Source: Alphaproteobacteria bacterium
Lineage (GTDB): Bacteria > Pseudomonadota > Alphaproteobacteria > Caulobacterales > Maricaulaceae
Reading direction: 5' to 3'
Assembly (NCBI GenBank): GCA_016124675.1
Contig: WGNG01000018.1
Coordinates: forward strand, 1 to 44,774
Length of the DNA: 44,774 bases
Shown here: positions 17,785 through 25,431 of the stretch, piece after piece
Numbering within the stretch: the first letter of the stretch is position 1
Layout: each line of letters starts with the position of its first letter
Translations under genes and position numbers: made by a program
Notes under the pieces: model-generated
The model's database searches: none
Seen by the model: the letters and a program-made list of their open reading frames with translations, nothing else
Told to the model about the DNA's origin: nothing

Positions 17785-18585
17785 TCATTTCGCCAGCCAG
17801 CCGCCCTCGACATTGATCGAGCTTCCGTTGGCGCTGGCGCCGTCATCGGAGACCAGATAGAGCAGCGCGCCCACAAGCTCGTCATACTGCACGAAGCGGC
17901 GGGTCGGCTGGGCGTGCAGCATCACGTCGCGCACCACCGCGTCCTCGCTGATGCCGCGCTCGCGGGCGGTGTCGGCGATCTGGCTCTCCACCAGCGGGGT
18001 GCGCACATAGCCAGGATTGATGGTGTTGCAGGTGACGCCGCGCTCGGCGACTTCCAGCGCGATGGTCTTGGTCAGGCCCATGACGCCATGCTTGGCCGCG
18101 ACATAGGCCGATTTGAACGGCGAGGCGGCCAGGGCGTGCGCCGAGGCGATATTGACGATCCGGCCGCGCCCCTGAGCGGTCATCACCGGGATGGCGTGGC
18201 GGCAGGCGTGAAACACGCTGGTGAGGTTGATCGCCAGGATCGCGTCCCACTTGTCCGCCGGGAAGTCTTCGATTCTGGCCACATGCTGGATGCCGGCATT
18301 GTTGACGAGGATGTCGAGCCGGCCGAGCTCGCTGTGGGCGAAGGCGATGAGGTCGGCGATCTCGTCTGCGTGCAGCATGTTGGCGGGATGATAGAGCACA
18401 CGGACCTTGTACGTATCCTCGAGGCGCGCGCGCAGGGCCTCGATCGCGTCGGGCGCGCCCAGGCCATTGAGCACCAGATTGCAGCCATTGGCGGCCAGGC
18501 CCTCAGCAAGCGCGGCCCCGATGCCGGAGGTCGAGCCGGTGATGACGGCGCCCTGGCCGGACAAATCAACACGCACACGGGTCAT
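17785..18585 (-). CDS. bdhA: 3-hydroxybutyrate dehydrogenase (SDR family)
   Basis: The 266-residue short-chain dehydrogenase should oxidise 3-hydroxybutyrate to acetoacetate with NAD+. The cofactor motif TGSTSGIG is at 16-23 and NNAG at 95-98. The catalytic residues are S148, Y161 and K165, in NIASAHALAASPFKSAYVAA followed by KHG. That stretch is highly characteristic of BdhA and is what separates it from FabG-like enzymes. The start at 18585 places the Rossmann fold at the usual distance; a GTG at 18636 would add 17 residues without similarity. It precedes the patatin gene on the minus strand. The product would feed the acetyl-CoA pool during storage-polymer use. Confidence 0.88.
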   Translation of the reverse strand: MTRVRVDLSGQGAVITGSTSGIGAALAEGLAANGCNLVLNGLGAPDAIEALRARLEDTYKVRVLYHPANMLHADEIADLIAFAHSELGRLDILVNNAGIQHVARIEDFPADKWDAILAINLTSVFHACRHAIPVMTAQGRGRIVNIASAHALAASPFKSAYVAAKHGVMGLTKTIALEVAERGVTCNTINPGYVRTPLVESQIADTARERGISEDAVVRDVMLHAQPTRRFVQYDELVGALLYLVSDDGASANGSSINVEGGWLAK

Positions 18586-18673
18586 CAGCGGGATCACTCT
18601 CTGAGCAGCGTCACGAATGTTGCACTGCAAAAACACGGGCGCGGCGCGCGGTCAAGGCCGGGCGGCGTGGCGG

Positions 18674-18710
18674 AACGAAAGCGGGCGGCCCCTGTCAGGG
18701 AGCCGCCCGC
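18674..18710 (-). terminator. Rho-independent terminator after rplI
   Basis: GCGGGCGGC (18681-18689) pairs perfectly with GCCGCCCGC (18702-18710). Inside, CCCT and AGGG extend the stem with one bulged base. Read on the minus strand, the hairpin is followed by TTTCGTT. It lies 25 bp after the rplI stop and is correctly oriented to end the ribosomal-protein operon. Confidence 0.8.
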
Positions 18711-18735
18711 CTGTTCAACCGGACGCAGGCAGGCC

Positions 18736-19362
18736 TCAGGCCTGGTCGTCGTCCGAATCCTCGTCCGCGGACTGACCGGAGCGGAAGTCGCGGTCATCGT
18801 CCTGACCTTCAACGCCCGATTCCATCAGGTCAGCGGCCTGGGCGTCCGCCAGGGCGCGGTCTTCCTCGGCGGCCGAGGCGATGACGTCCTCACCCTTGGC
18901 CTGGCGTTCGGCCTCGTCGGCGGTGCGCGCCACGTTGATCGTGATGGTGACGGCGACTTCCGGGTGCAGCATGACGCGGACCTGGTGCAGACCCAGCGTC
19001 TTGATCGGCGCGTTCAGGCCGACCATGCCGCGCGCGACAGTCAGCGCCTCGGAGGAGGCCGCATCGGCGATGTCGCGGGTGGACACCGACCCGTAGAGCT
19101 GGCCGCTCTCGGACGCCTGACGGATCAGCACGAAGCTGGCGCCGTCGAGGTGCGAACCGGATTCGCGCGCCCTGGAGGCCCGCTCCTCATTGAGCTTGAC
19201 CAGAACTTCGCGCTCGCGCTCGAAGCGTTCCAGGTTGGCTGCGGTCGCCCGTAGGGCCTTGCCCTGGGGCAGGAGGAAATTGCGTGCAAAGCCCGGACGG
19301 ACGGCGACGACATCGCCGATGGCGCCCAGCTTTTCAACGCGTTCGAGAAGTACGACTTGCAT
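18736..19362 (-). CDS. rplI: 50S ribosomal protein L9 with acidic tail
   Basis: L9 binds 23S rRNA and spans the ribosome surface near the L1 stalk. The N-terminal domain ([20 protein letters not shown]) with its basic Gly-rich loop, the connecting helix (about 41-75) and the C-terminal domain are all present. The protein has 208 residues against the usual ~150. From about residue 150 the extra part is acidic and probably disordered, ending in a run of Asp, Glu and Ser. Similar acidic extensions occur in other alphaproteobacterial L9 proteins. It is the last gene of the rpsF-rpsR-rplI operon; the gap to rpsR is 15 bp and GAGG lies 3 nt before the ATG. Confidence 0.95.
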   Translation of the reverse strand: MQVVLLERVEKLGAIGDVVAVRPGFARNFLLPQGKALRATAANLERFEREREVLVKLNEERASRARESGSHLDGASFVLIRQASESGQLYGSVSTRDIADAASSEALTVARGMVGLNAPIKTLGLHQVRVMLHPEVAVTITINVARTADEAERQAKGEDVIASAAEEDRALADAQAADLMESGVEGQDDDRDFRSGQSADEDSDDDQA

Positions 19363-19377
19363 GATCCTCGCCCTCTC

Positions 19378-19629
19378 TTAATCGACTGCGTACGGCAGCA
19401 GCGCGAGCACGCGCGCGCGCTTGATGGCGCGGGCCAGTTCACGCTGCTTCTTGGCGGAGACCGCCGTGATGCGCGCCGGCACGATCTTGCCACGCTCGGA
19501 CATGTAACGCTGAAGCAGCTTTACGTCCTTGTAGTCGATCTTCGGCGACGCCTCGCCGGAGAAGGGGCACACCTTGCGGCGGCGCTGGAAGGCGCGGCGC
19601 GCCGGGGCGCTCGAAACGGTATCGGTCAT
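19378..19629 (-). CDS. rpsR: 30S ribosomal protein S18
   Basis: This is an 83-residue small-subunit protein that pairs with S6 on the platform of the 30S subunit. The family core is clear: [29 protein letters not shown] and the basic C-terminal stretch [20 protein letters not shown]. Length is typical. The start is preceded by AGGAGG at a 9-nt gap, and the ribosome-binding site overlaps the rpsF stop codon, so translation is likely coupled to rpsF. Confidence 0.97.
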   Translation of the reverse strand: MTDTVSSAPARRAFQRRRKVCPFSGEASPKIDYKDVKLLQRYMSERGKIVPARITAVSAKKQRELARAIKRARVLALLPYAVD

Positions 19630-19641
19630 TGTTGTGTCCTC

Positions 19642-20172
19642 CTAGCGCCGGTCGCCGCGGAAGCCGCCATCACGGCCGCCATCGCCACCCCGGAAGCCGC
19701 CATCGCGCCCGCCATCACCACCGCGGAACCCGCCATCGCGGTCGCCGCGGAAGCCGCCTTCGCGCCCGCCTTCGCGGTCGCCACGGAAGCCGCCTTCGCG
19801 GCCGCCCTCGCGCCCGCCCTCGCGTCCGCCTTCGCGGCGCTTGCGCTCCTCGCCCTTGCGCATCACTGCGGTGGGCTCGGCGCTGAGCTCATCGACCTTC
19901 ACGGTCATGTAGCGCATGACGTCTTCGGCATAGCGCTGGCGGTATTCGAGGGCGTCGAGCACCTCATTGCCGGCTTCCATGTCGATATAGCCGTAATGGC
20001 CCTTGCGGCTCTTGTTCAGGCGGTAGGCCAGCGTGCGCAGGCCCCAGTACTCGGTCTTGTTGACCGTGCCGCCCTTTTCCACGACGAGGGACTTGATTTC
20101 CTCGATCGCGGCTTCCACCTGCGCCGGAGACACGTCCGGGCGCGCGATGAACACGTGTTCGTATTTCTGCAT
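19642..20172 (-). CDS. rpsF: 30S ribosomal protein S6 with Gly/Arg repeat tail
   Basis: Residues 1-100 form the normal S6 fold (MQKYEHVFIARPDVSPAQVE...; YWGLRTLAYRLNKSRKGHYG). S6 binds S18 and 16S rRNA. Residues 111-176 are an unusual low-complexity tail: an EGGR-type repeat, then units of the form FRGD-RDGG and FRGG-DGGR, ending in RGDRR. Typical S6 proteins have 95-135 residues, so this tail adds at least 40. It resembles RGG-type RNA-binding segments, with Asp and Glu balancing the Arg. The start ATG at 20172 follows a leader with its own promoter and hairpin. The gene heads the rpsF-rpsR-rplI operon. Confidence 0.95.
   Translation of the reverse strand: MQKYEHVFIARPDVSPAQVEAAIEEIKSLVVEKGGTVNKTEYWGLRTLAYRLNKSRKGHYGYIDMEAGNEVLDALEYRQRYAEDVMRYMTVKVDELSAEPTAVMRKGEERKRREGGREGGREGGREGGFRGDREGGREGGFRGDRDGGFRGGDGGRDGGFRGGDGGRDGGFRGDRR
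19645..19848 (-). repeat. rpsF: Short tandem repeats encoding the S6 tail
   Basis: The 3' third of rpsF is made of imperfect 9-, 12- and 24-nt repeats (for example GAAGGCGGGCGC-type and GGCGGCTTCCGC-type units on the minus strand). The units keep the reading frame. Such arrays can change in copy number by slippage, so tail length may vary between related strains. Confidence 0.75.
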
Positions 20173-20252
20173 AAGACTTTCGTCCCTTCTGAATGGCTGC
20201 GGCGCGAGCGCGGTCCGAAGGGCCGGACCGTCCCGCGTCGGCTCCCGATGGC

Positions 20253-20279
20253 CCCGCCTTGTGCAAATGCCAAGGCGGG
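20253..20279 (-). promoter_or_regulatory. Hairpin in the rpsF mRNA leader
   Basis: CCCGCCTT (20253-20260) and AAGGCGGG (20272-20279) form a perfect 8-bp stem with an 11-nt loop. It lies between the rpsF promoter and the gene, about 80 nt before the start codon. In many bacteria the S6:S18 complex binds a structured leader of this operon to control it. This hairpin is a candidate for that site, by position only. Confidence 0.4.
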
Positions 20280-20313
20280 CAGTGGCCAGGGGACCGCAGC
20301 CGGTGAAGCGGCG

Positions 20314-20342
20314 CGTATACGGGAAAGGGCGCCGCGAGGCAA
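20314..20342 (-). promoter_or_regulatory. Probable rpsF promoter
   Basis: On the minus strand TTGCCT (20342-20337) and TATACG (20319-20314) are separated by exactly 17 bp. Each matches the sigma-70 consensus at 4 of 6 positions. The predicted leader to the rpsF start is about 135 nt. Confidence 0.5.
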
Positions 20343-20395
20343 GCGGGGGAGGCGGTGGTCAGGGGCGGGGCCTGAACAGGCCAACCCCAATCGAC

Positions 20396-20546
20396 TCAGC
20401 GCTTGCTGATTGTCTGACCAATCTGCGCGAACACCGCTTCATGACTGAAGGTCCGCCCGGCCTCAAAATCCGCCATGCCGCGATCAATTCTTGGCGCGGA
20501 GCGCGTCGACCTTGAGCGTTTCCGTCCCGGCGCGGGCATTCGGCAC
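20396..20546 (-). pseudogene. Antitoxin-like remnant with a frameshift
   Basis: The last ~20 codons of the nucleotidyltransferase gene (from a GTG at 20546: VPNARAGTETLKVDALRAK) and the short frame beyond its stop read as one protein if a single base is removed near AAGAATTGA (about 20484-20489). The continuation is IDRGMADFEAGRTFSHEAVF and ends at a TGA (20396-20398). The pattern LRAKI-RG-ADF-AGR-xSHEAVF resembles the C-terminal tail of small type II antitoxins (ParD and relatives). The combined length would be about 49 residues with no obvious DNA-binding half. It is read as a degraded antitoxin; an independent 26-residue peptide from the ATG at 20476 cannot be excluded. Confidence 0.4.
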
Positions 20547-20831
20547 GCCATGGCGTTCGATCGCCGCGTTTAGGGCCGGGTCTGTGGCGGGCAGCTCGAT
20601 GACATCGACGTCCACGCCGAGCGCGGCGCTGAGATAACCCGATACGCCGCACACGGCCATCACACTGGCCGGCGCCGGCGGAGAAAACCGGATTGCGACG
20701 TCGATGTCGGACCCGTCACGCGCGGCGGAGCGGGCGCGCGAACCGAACAGGATGGCGCTGTCCACGCCGTAGCGGCGGCGCAGTTCGTCAGCATGGGCCC
20801 GCAGGCGCGCCAGGATTTCGTCGCGTGTCAT
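20484..20831 (-). CDS. MNT-type nucleotidyltransferase domain protein
   Basis: This small protein (115 residues) has the minimal nucleotidyltransferase fold. The motif GSRARSAARDGSDIDVAI is at 30-47, with the two metal-binding Asp residues D42 and D44 and a third likely at D76 (VDVIEL). Relatives (MntA) work with HEPN toxins and neutralise them by adding nucleotides. No HEPN gene lies next to it. The C-terminal ~20 residues do not look like the family and match the antitoxin-like remnant that continues out of frame, so the natural end of the gene may have been replaced. Orphan MNT genes are common; the function here is unknown. Confidence 0.75.
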   Translation of the reverse strand: MTRDEILARLRAHADELRRRYGVDSAILFGSRARSAARDGSDIDVAIRFSPPAPASVMAVCGVSGYLSAALGVDVDVIELPATDPALNAAIERHGVPNARAGTETLKVDALRAKN

Positions 20832-20947
20832 GGGTCAAGTCCAGCACGCGCGCCGCGCCCCGCCCATCACCCACCCGCCTTGCCAGCCTCCCGCAGCCCG
20901 GTCTATGCCGCTCTCATAAAACATTACTGCAAGGGAGGACGCCGCGC

Positions 20948-21889
20948 ATGGCGCTTGCATTCATATTTCCCGGCCAGGGCAGCCAGGCCGTCGGCATGGG
21001 CCAGGCGCTCAAGGAGGCCTATCCGGCGGCGCGCGAAGTGTTCGAGGCGGTGGACGAGGCCCTTGGCGAAAGCCTGTCACGGGTGATGGCCGAGGGGCCG
21101 ATGGAGGCGCTGACCCTGACCCAGAACGCCCAGCCGGCGATCATGGCGGTGTCGATCGCGGCCATGCGCGCGCTGAAAGCCGAGTTCGGCGTCGATGTCA
21201 GCGCGGCGCGGTTCGTGGCGGGCCATAGCCTGGGCGAATACACCGCGCTGTGCGCGGCCGGCGCGATCTCCCTGCCCGACGCGGCGCGGCTGTTGCGCCT
21301 TCGGGGCCGGGCCATGCAGCAGGCCGTGCCGGTGGGCGAGGGGGCGATGGCCGCCCTTCTTGGCGCCGAACAGGCCCAGGCCGAGGCGGCGGTTGCGGCT
21401 GGCCAGGCCCATGGCGTCGTCGCCATCGCCAATGACAATGCGCCCGGCCAGATCGTGATCTCCGGCGCCAAGGCGGCGGTGGAGGCGGCGCTGGAGGCGG
21501 CCAAGGAGCACGGGGTGCGCCGGGCGATGATGCTATCGGTGTCCGCACCCTTCCACTGCGCGCTGATGGCGCCGGCCGCCGAGGCGATGACCGTGGCGCT
21601 CAAACATGTGGCGATCGCCGCGCCGGGGGCGCCGCTGGTGGCCAATGTCTCCGCCGCGCCGGTCACGGATCCCGAAACCATCCGCGCCCTGCTGGTCGAG
21701 CAGGTGACGGGCCGCGTGCGCTGGCGCGAAAGCATTGACTTCATGCATGGCGACGGGGTGACGTCTTTCGCAGAAGCCGGCGCCAAGGTGCTGGTGACCA
21801 TGCTGCGCCGCCACCTGCCGGATACGCAGGGCGCTGCGCTCTCGGCTCCGGATGAAATTGAGGCGTTCGCCGCCTCCCTGAAAGGATAA
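20948..21889 (+). CDS. fabD: Malonyl-CoA:ACP transacylase FabD
   Basis: FabD transfers malonyl from CoA to acyl carrier protein to start fatty-acid elongation. The 313-residue protein has the motif FPGQGSQ at 7-13, the nucleophile S94 in GHSLGEY and the catalytic H203 in SAPFHCALM. Length is typical. The start at 20948 has GGGAGG about 10 nt upstream, and the reading frame before it is not conserved-looking. fabG begins 5 bp after its stop, followed by acpP and fabF, so this is a classic fab cluster. Confidence 0.96.
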   Translation: MALAFIFPGQGSQAVGMGQALKEAYPAAREVFEAVDEALGESLSRVMAEGPMEALTLTQNAQPAIMAVSIAAMRALKAEFGVDVSAARFVAGHSLGEYTALCAAGAISLPDAARLLRLRGRAMQQAVPVGEGAMAALLGAEQAQAEAAVAAGQAHGVVAIANDNAPGQIVISGAKAAVEAALEAAKEHGVRRAMMLSVSAPFHCALMAPAAEAMTVALKHVAIAAPGAPLVANVSAAPVTDPETIRALLVEQVTGRVRWRESIDFMHGDGVTSFAEAGAKVLVTMLRRHLPDTQGAALSAPDEIEAFAASLKG

Positions 21890-21894
21890 GCGAC

Positions 21895-22632
21895 ATGTTC
21901 GATCTGACCGGCAAGAAAGCCCTGGTCACCGGCGCTACCGGCGGTCTCGGCTCCGAAATCGCCCGCGCCCTGCACGGCGCGGGCGCCCATGTCGCCCTGT
22001 CGGGCACGCGCGAGGACAAGCTGCGCGAGCTGGCGGATGAGCTGGGCGAGCGCACGGCGATCACCCCGTGCAATCTGGCCGACGCCGCATCGGTGGACGC
22101 CCTGCCCAAGCAGGCGTCCGAGGCGCTGGGCGGGTTGGACATCCTGATCTCCAACGCCGGCATCACGCGCGACCAGCTTTTGATGCGCATGAAGGACGAG
22201 GACTGGGATCTGGTGATCCGCGTCAATCTGGAGGCTCATTACCGCCTGTCCAAGGCGTGCTTGCGCGGAATGATGAAGCAGCGCTGGGGCCGGATCATCG
22301 GCATCACCTCGGTGGTGGGCGTGACCGGCAATGCCGGCCAGACCAATTACGCCGCGTCCAAGGCGGGCATGATCGGCTTCACCAAATCGCTGGCGATGGA
22401 GGTTGCGTCGCGCAACGTCACGGCGAACTGCGTGGCGCCGGGCTTCATCGAATCGCCGATGACCGACGCCCTCAATGACGACCAGAAGGCGGCGATTCTC
22501 GCCACCATCCCCGCCGGCCAGCTGGGCAAGGGCGCCGATATCGCGGCGGCCTGCGTGTATCTCGCCAGCGAGGAAGCGGCCTATGTCACCGGCCAGACCC
22601 TGCACGTGAATGGCGGGATGGCGATGATCTAG
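21895..22632 (+). CDS. fabG: 3-oxoacyl-ACP reductase FabG
   Basis: FabG carries out the NADPH-dependent first reduction of the fatty-acid elongation cycle. The 245-residue SDR protein has TGATGGLG at 12-19, NAG at 87-89 and the catalytic S139, Y152 and K156 (YAASKAG). The C-terminal NGGMAMI is typical of FabG. The position between fabD and acpP supports the specific assignment over other SDR reductases. Confidence 0.96.
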   Translation: MFDLTGKKALVTGATGGLGSEIARALHGAGAHVALSGTREDKLRELADELGERTAITPCNLADAASVDALPKQASEALGGLDILISNAGITRDQLLMRMKDEDWDLVIRVNLEAHYRLSKACLRGMMKQRWGRIIGITSVVGVTGNAGQTNYAASKAGMIGFTKSLAMEVASRNVTANCVAPGFIESPMTDALNDDQKAAILATIPAGQLGKGADIAAACVYLASEEAAYVTGQTLHVNGGMAMI

Positions 22633-22812
22633 GCGCCGGTGCGCAGCATACACGCGGCTTGCCATCGCGCCCCGCTCTGGCGTAGGTCAGATCAGACGTG
22701 CTATTTGCCCGCACGCTCCCGCCGGCGCGGTCCGCTTGTGGATCGTGATCGGCGACAGTTCAGTTCCGCGGGACCCGCCGGGTCGCCCGCATGCATGTGA
22801 AAAGGGTCCGAC

Positions 22813-23052
22813 ATGTCCGACGTTTTTGATCGCGTTAAGAAAATTGTTGTCGAGCATCTTGATGTGGAAGACGACAAGGTCGTCGAGAAGGCCTCGTTCA
22901 TCGACGATCTGGGCGCCGACTCCCTCGACAATGTCGAGCTCGTGATGGCGTTCGAGGAAGAATTCGACGTCGAGATTCCCGATGACGCCGCCGAGACCAT
23001 CCAGACGGTCGGCGATGCGGTGAAATTCATCTCCGAAAAGCTCGGCAAATAA
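22813..23052 (+). CDS. acpP: Acyl carrier protein
   Basis: This 79-residue acidic carrier protein holds growing acyl chains on a phosphopantetheine arm attached to S37 in [11 protein letters not shown]. The helix II recognition sequence [14 protein letters not shown] is intact. AAAAGGG lies about 7 nt before the ATG. The 180-bp gap after fabG is the largest in the cluster and may hold a separate promoter, as is usual for this highly expressed gene; no clear hexamer pair was found. Confidence 0.97.
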   Translation: MSDVFDRVKKIVVEHLDVEDDKVVEKASFIDDLGADSLDNVELVMAFEEEFDVEIPDDAAETIQTVGDAVKFISEKLGK

Positions 23053-23072
23053 GTCCGGACGAGCCCTTGAGC

Positions 23073-24362
23073 ATGTCCAGGCGCCGCGTTGCCGTCACAG
23101 GTCTCGGTCTCGTCACGCCGCTCGGGTGCGGGGTGGATCATGTGTGGTCCCGGCTGATCGCCGGCCATTCGGGTCTGTCCCGCATCGAGCATTTCGAGGT
23201 GGCCGATCTGTCGAGCCATGTCGCGGGCGTCATGCCGCGCGTCGACGGCCGCGCGGGCGGATCGCCTGACATGCCGGGCGCCTTCGATCCCGACGCCGTC
23301 CTGCACCCGCGCGAACAGAAGCGCATCGACGATTTCATCCTGTATGGCATCGCCGCGGCGGATGAGGCGTTGAAATCGTCTGGCTGGGAGCCGGCGGACG
23401 ATGACGCGCGCGAACGCGCCGGCGTCATGATCGGGTCGGGCATTGGCGGGCTGCAGACCATTTACGACGCCTCCATCATCCTGCACGAGCGCGGCCCGCG
23501 CAAGCTGTCGCCGTTTGTGATCCCGGCCATGCTGATCAATCTGGTCTCAGGCCATGTCTCGATCCGCCATGGCCTGAAAGGCCCCAACCACGCCGTGGTG
23601 ACGGCCTGCTCCACCGGGGCGCACGCCATCGGCGATGCGGCCCGTCTCATTGCCTATGGTGATGCGGACATGATGGTGGCCGGCGGCGCGGAAAGCGCCA
23701 TCACGCGCCTGGGCTTTGCCGGGTTCGGGGCGGCGCGCGCGCTGTCCTCGGGCTTCAATGACACGCCCCAGAAGGCCTCGCGCCCCTGGGACAAGGACCG
23801 CGACGGCTTCGTCATGGGCGAGGGCGCGGGCGTGGTGATCCTGGAAGAGTACGAGGCGGCCAGGGCCCGTGGCGCGACGATCTACGCCGAAGTGGCCGGC
23901 TACGGCCTGTCAGGCGACGCCTACCACATCACCGCGCCGTCCGAGACCGGCGATGGCGGCTATCGCGCCATGAAGGCGGCCCTGGCCCGCGCCGGGCTTG
24001 AGCCGTCAGCCATAGGCTATGTCAACGCGCACGGCACCTCCACGCCCAAGGGCGACGAGATCGAACTGGGAGCGGTCGAGCGCCTGTTCGGCGACGCGGC
24101 AGGCGATCTCGTTATGAGCTCGACCAAATCCTCCATCGGCCATTTGCTGGGCGCGGCGGGCGCGGTGGAGGCGGTGTTCGCCATCCTCGCCATGCGCGAC
24201 GGCATCTGCCCGCCCACCCTCAATCTCGACAATCCGTCCGTGGAAAGCCCGATCAATCTGGCGCCCCACACGGCGGTGAAGAAGCACCTCGACGCCGTCT
24301 TATCGAACTCCTTCGGGTTTGGCGGCACCAACGCTTCTGTCGTGTTCAAGCGGGCCGGATAG
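23073..24362 (+). CDS. fabF: 3-oxoacyl-ACP synthase II FabF
   Basis: FabF is the condensing enzyme that extends acyl-ACP with malonyl-ACP. The 429-residue protein has the Cys-His-His triad: C179 in TACSTGAHAIGDA, H320 in NAHGTSTPKGD and H356 in KSSIGHLLGAAGA. The C-terminal NSFGFGGTNAS loop is present. The ATG at 23073 is preferred over a TTG at 23067 because it matches the family start MSRRRVAVTGLG. The gap to acpP is 20 bp. Confidence 0.96.
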   Translation: MSRRRVAVTGLGLVTPLGCGVDHVWSRLIAGHSGLSRIEHFEVADLSSHVAGVMPRVDGRAGGSPDMPGAFDPDAVLHPREQKRIDDFILYGIAAADEALKSSGWEPADDDARERAGVMIGSGIGGLQTIYDASIILHERGPRKLSPFVIPAMLINLVSGHVSIRHGLKGPNHAVVTACSTGAHAIGDAARLIAYGDADMMVAGGAESAITRLGFAGFGAARALSSGFNDTPQKASRPWDKDRDGFVMGEGAGVVILEEYEAARARGATIYAEVAGYGLSGDAYHITAPSETGDGGYRAMKAALARAGLEPSAIGYVNAHGTSTPKGDEIELGAVERLFGDAAGDLVMSSTKSSIGHLLGAAGAVEAVFAILAMRDGICPPTLNLDNPSVESPINLAPHTAVKKHLDAVLSNSFGFGGTNASVVFKRAG

Positions 24363-24378
24363 GCCGGGGGGCCATCCG

Positions 24379-25431
24379 ATGGGCGGCACGTCCACTCAAT
24401 CTCCAAAACGCAAATCGGGCGGGTTCGCGCGCGTGCTGGCCTGGCTGGCGGGCGGCCTCATCGCCACGGCGCTGATCGCGGCAGGCGCAGGCTATGCCGG
24501 CTGGGTCTGGGTCAATCAGCAATTTGAAGCGCCCGGACCGTCGGCCACCGAGACCACGCTGATGCTGCCGCGCGGCGCCGGGCTGATCGCCATCGCCAGC
24601 CAGCTGGAGCGTGAGGGTGTGGTGGCCGACGGCCGCCTGTTCCGCCTGATGGTGCAGATCGATGAGGGCGAGCGCGCCTTGCGCGCGGGCGAGTACCGAA
24701 TCCCGCAAGGCGCCTCCATGCGCGAGGTCTATGCGCTGCTGCGCGAGGGCCGCACGCTGATGCATCCGGTGACGGCGGCTGAAGGCCTGACCACCGCCAT
24801 GATCGTGCGCATCGTGGAAGCCTCTGACGTCTTGACCGGCGAGATCACCCGCATTCCGGCTGAAGGCGCGCTCTTGCCCGAAACCTACATGGTGGACCGG
24901 GGCACGCCGCGTCAGGCGGTGATCGACCGGATGGAGGCGGCCCAGGACGAGCTGCTGGCGCAGGCCTGGCCGAACCGGGCCGATGGCCTGCCCTACACGA
25001 CGCCGGAAGAGGCGATCATCCTCGCCTCCATCGTGGAGAAGGAGACGGGCGTGGGAGCGGAGCGCCCGCTGGTGGCGTCGGTGTTCGCCAACCGGCTGCG
25101 CCGGGGCATGCGCCTGCAGAGCGATCCGACGATCATTTACGGCATAACGCAAGGCGAGCCGCTGGGCCGGGGCATCCGGCGCCCTGAGCTCGACAATACC
25201 AGCAACCCTTACAACACCTATCATATCAATGGGTTGACGCCGACGCCCATCGCCAATCCGGGCCGCGACGCCATCCTCGCGGTGCTCAACCCGCCCCAGA
25301 CCGATTATCTGTTCTTCGTGGCTGACGGCACAGGCGGGCATGCCTTCTCGGCGAGCTATGCGGAGCATAATCGCAATGTGGCGGTCTGGCGGCGCATCGA
25401 GCGGGAACGCGCCAGCGGCGGCCAGCCATGA
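24379..25431 (+). CDS. mltG: Endolytic murein transglycosylase MltG
   Basis: MltG cuts nascent peptidoglycan strands near the synthesis complex and sets glycan length. The 350-residue protein has a basic cytoplasmic start, one membrane helix (about 19-45) and the YceG domain. The catalytic Glu is E220 in SIVEKETG, almost the same position as E218 of E. coli MltG. The substrate-cleft sequence LQSDPTIIYG and the motif SNPYNTYHINGLTPTPIANP are present. The start at 24379 lies after GGGGGG at about 8 nt. mltG after fabF is a frequent arrangement. It overlaps yicC by 4 bp (ATGA). Confidence 0.95.
   Translation: MGGTSTQSPKRKSGGFARVLAWLAGGLIATALIAAGAGYAGWVWVNQQFEAPGPSATETTLMLPRGAGLIAIASQLEREGVVADGRLFRLMVQIDEGERALRAGEYRIPQGASMREVYALLREGRTLMHPVTAAEGLTTAMIVRIVEASDVLTGEITRIPAEGALLPETYMVDRGTPRQAVIDRMEAAQDELLAQAWPNRADGLPYTTPEEAIILASIVEKETGVGAERPLVASVFANRLRRGMRLQSDPTIIYGITQGEPLGRGIRRPELDNTSNPYNTYHINGLTPTPIANPGRDAILAVLNPPQTDYLFFVADGTGGHAFSASYAEHNRNVAVWRRIERERASGGQP

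Larger units (their letters stand above)
20173..20483. other. rpsF upstream region
   Basis: The gap between rpsF and the nucleotidyltransferase gene holds the rpsF promoter and leader hairpin (20253-20342) and the 3' part of an antitoxin-like remnant (up to 20476). Nothing else was recognised. Confidence 0.5.

Noticed and set aside
19645-19848. Regular short repeats that might suggest a CRISPR array
   Set aside because: The units are 9-24 nt without unique spacers and translate in frame into the S6 tail.
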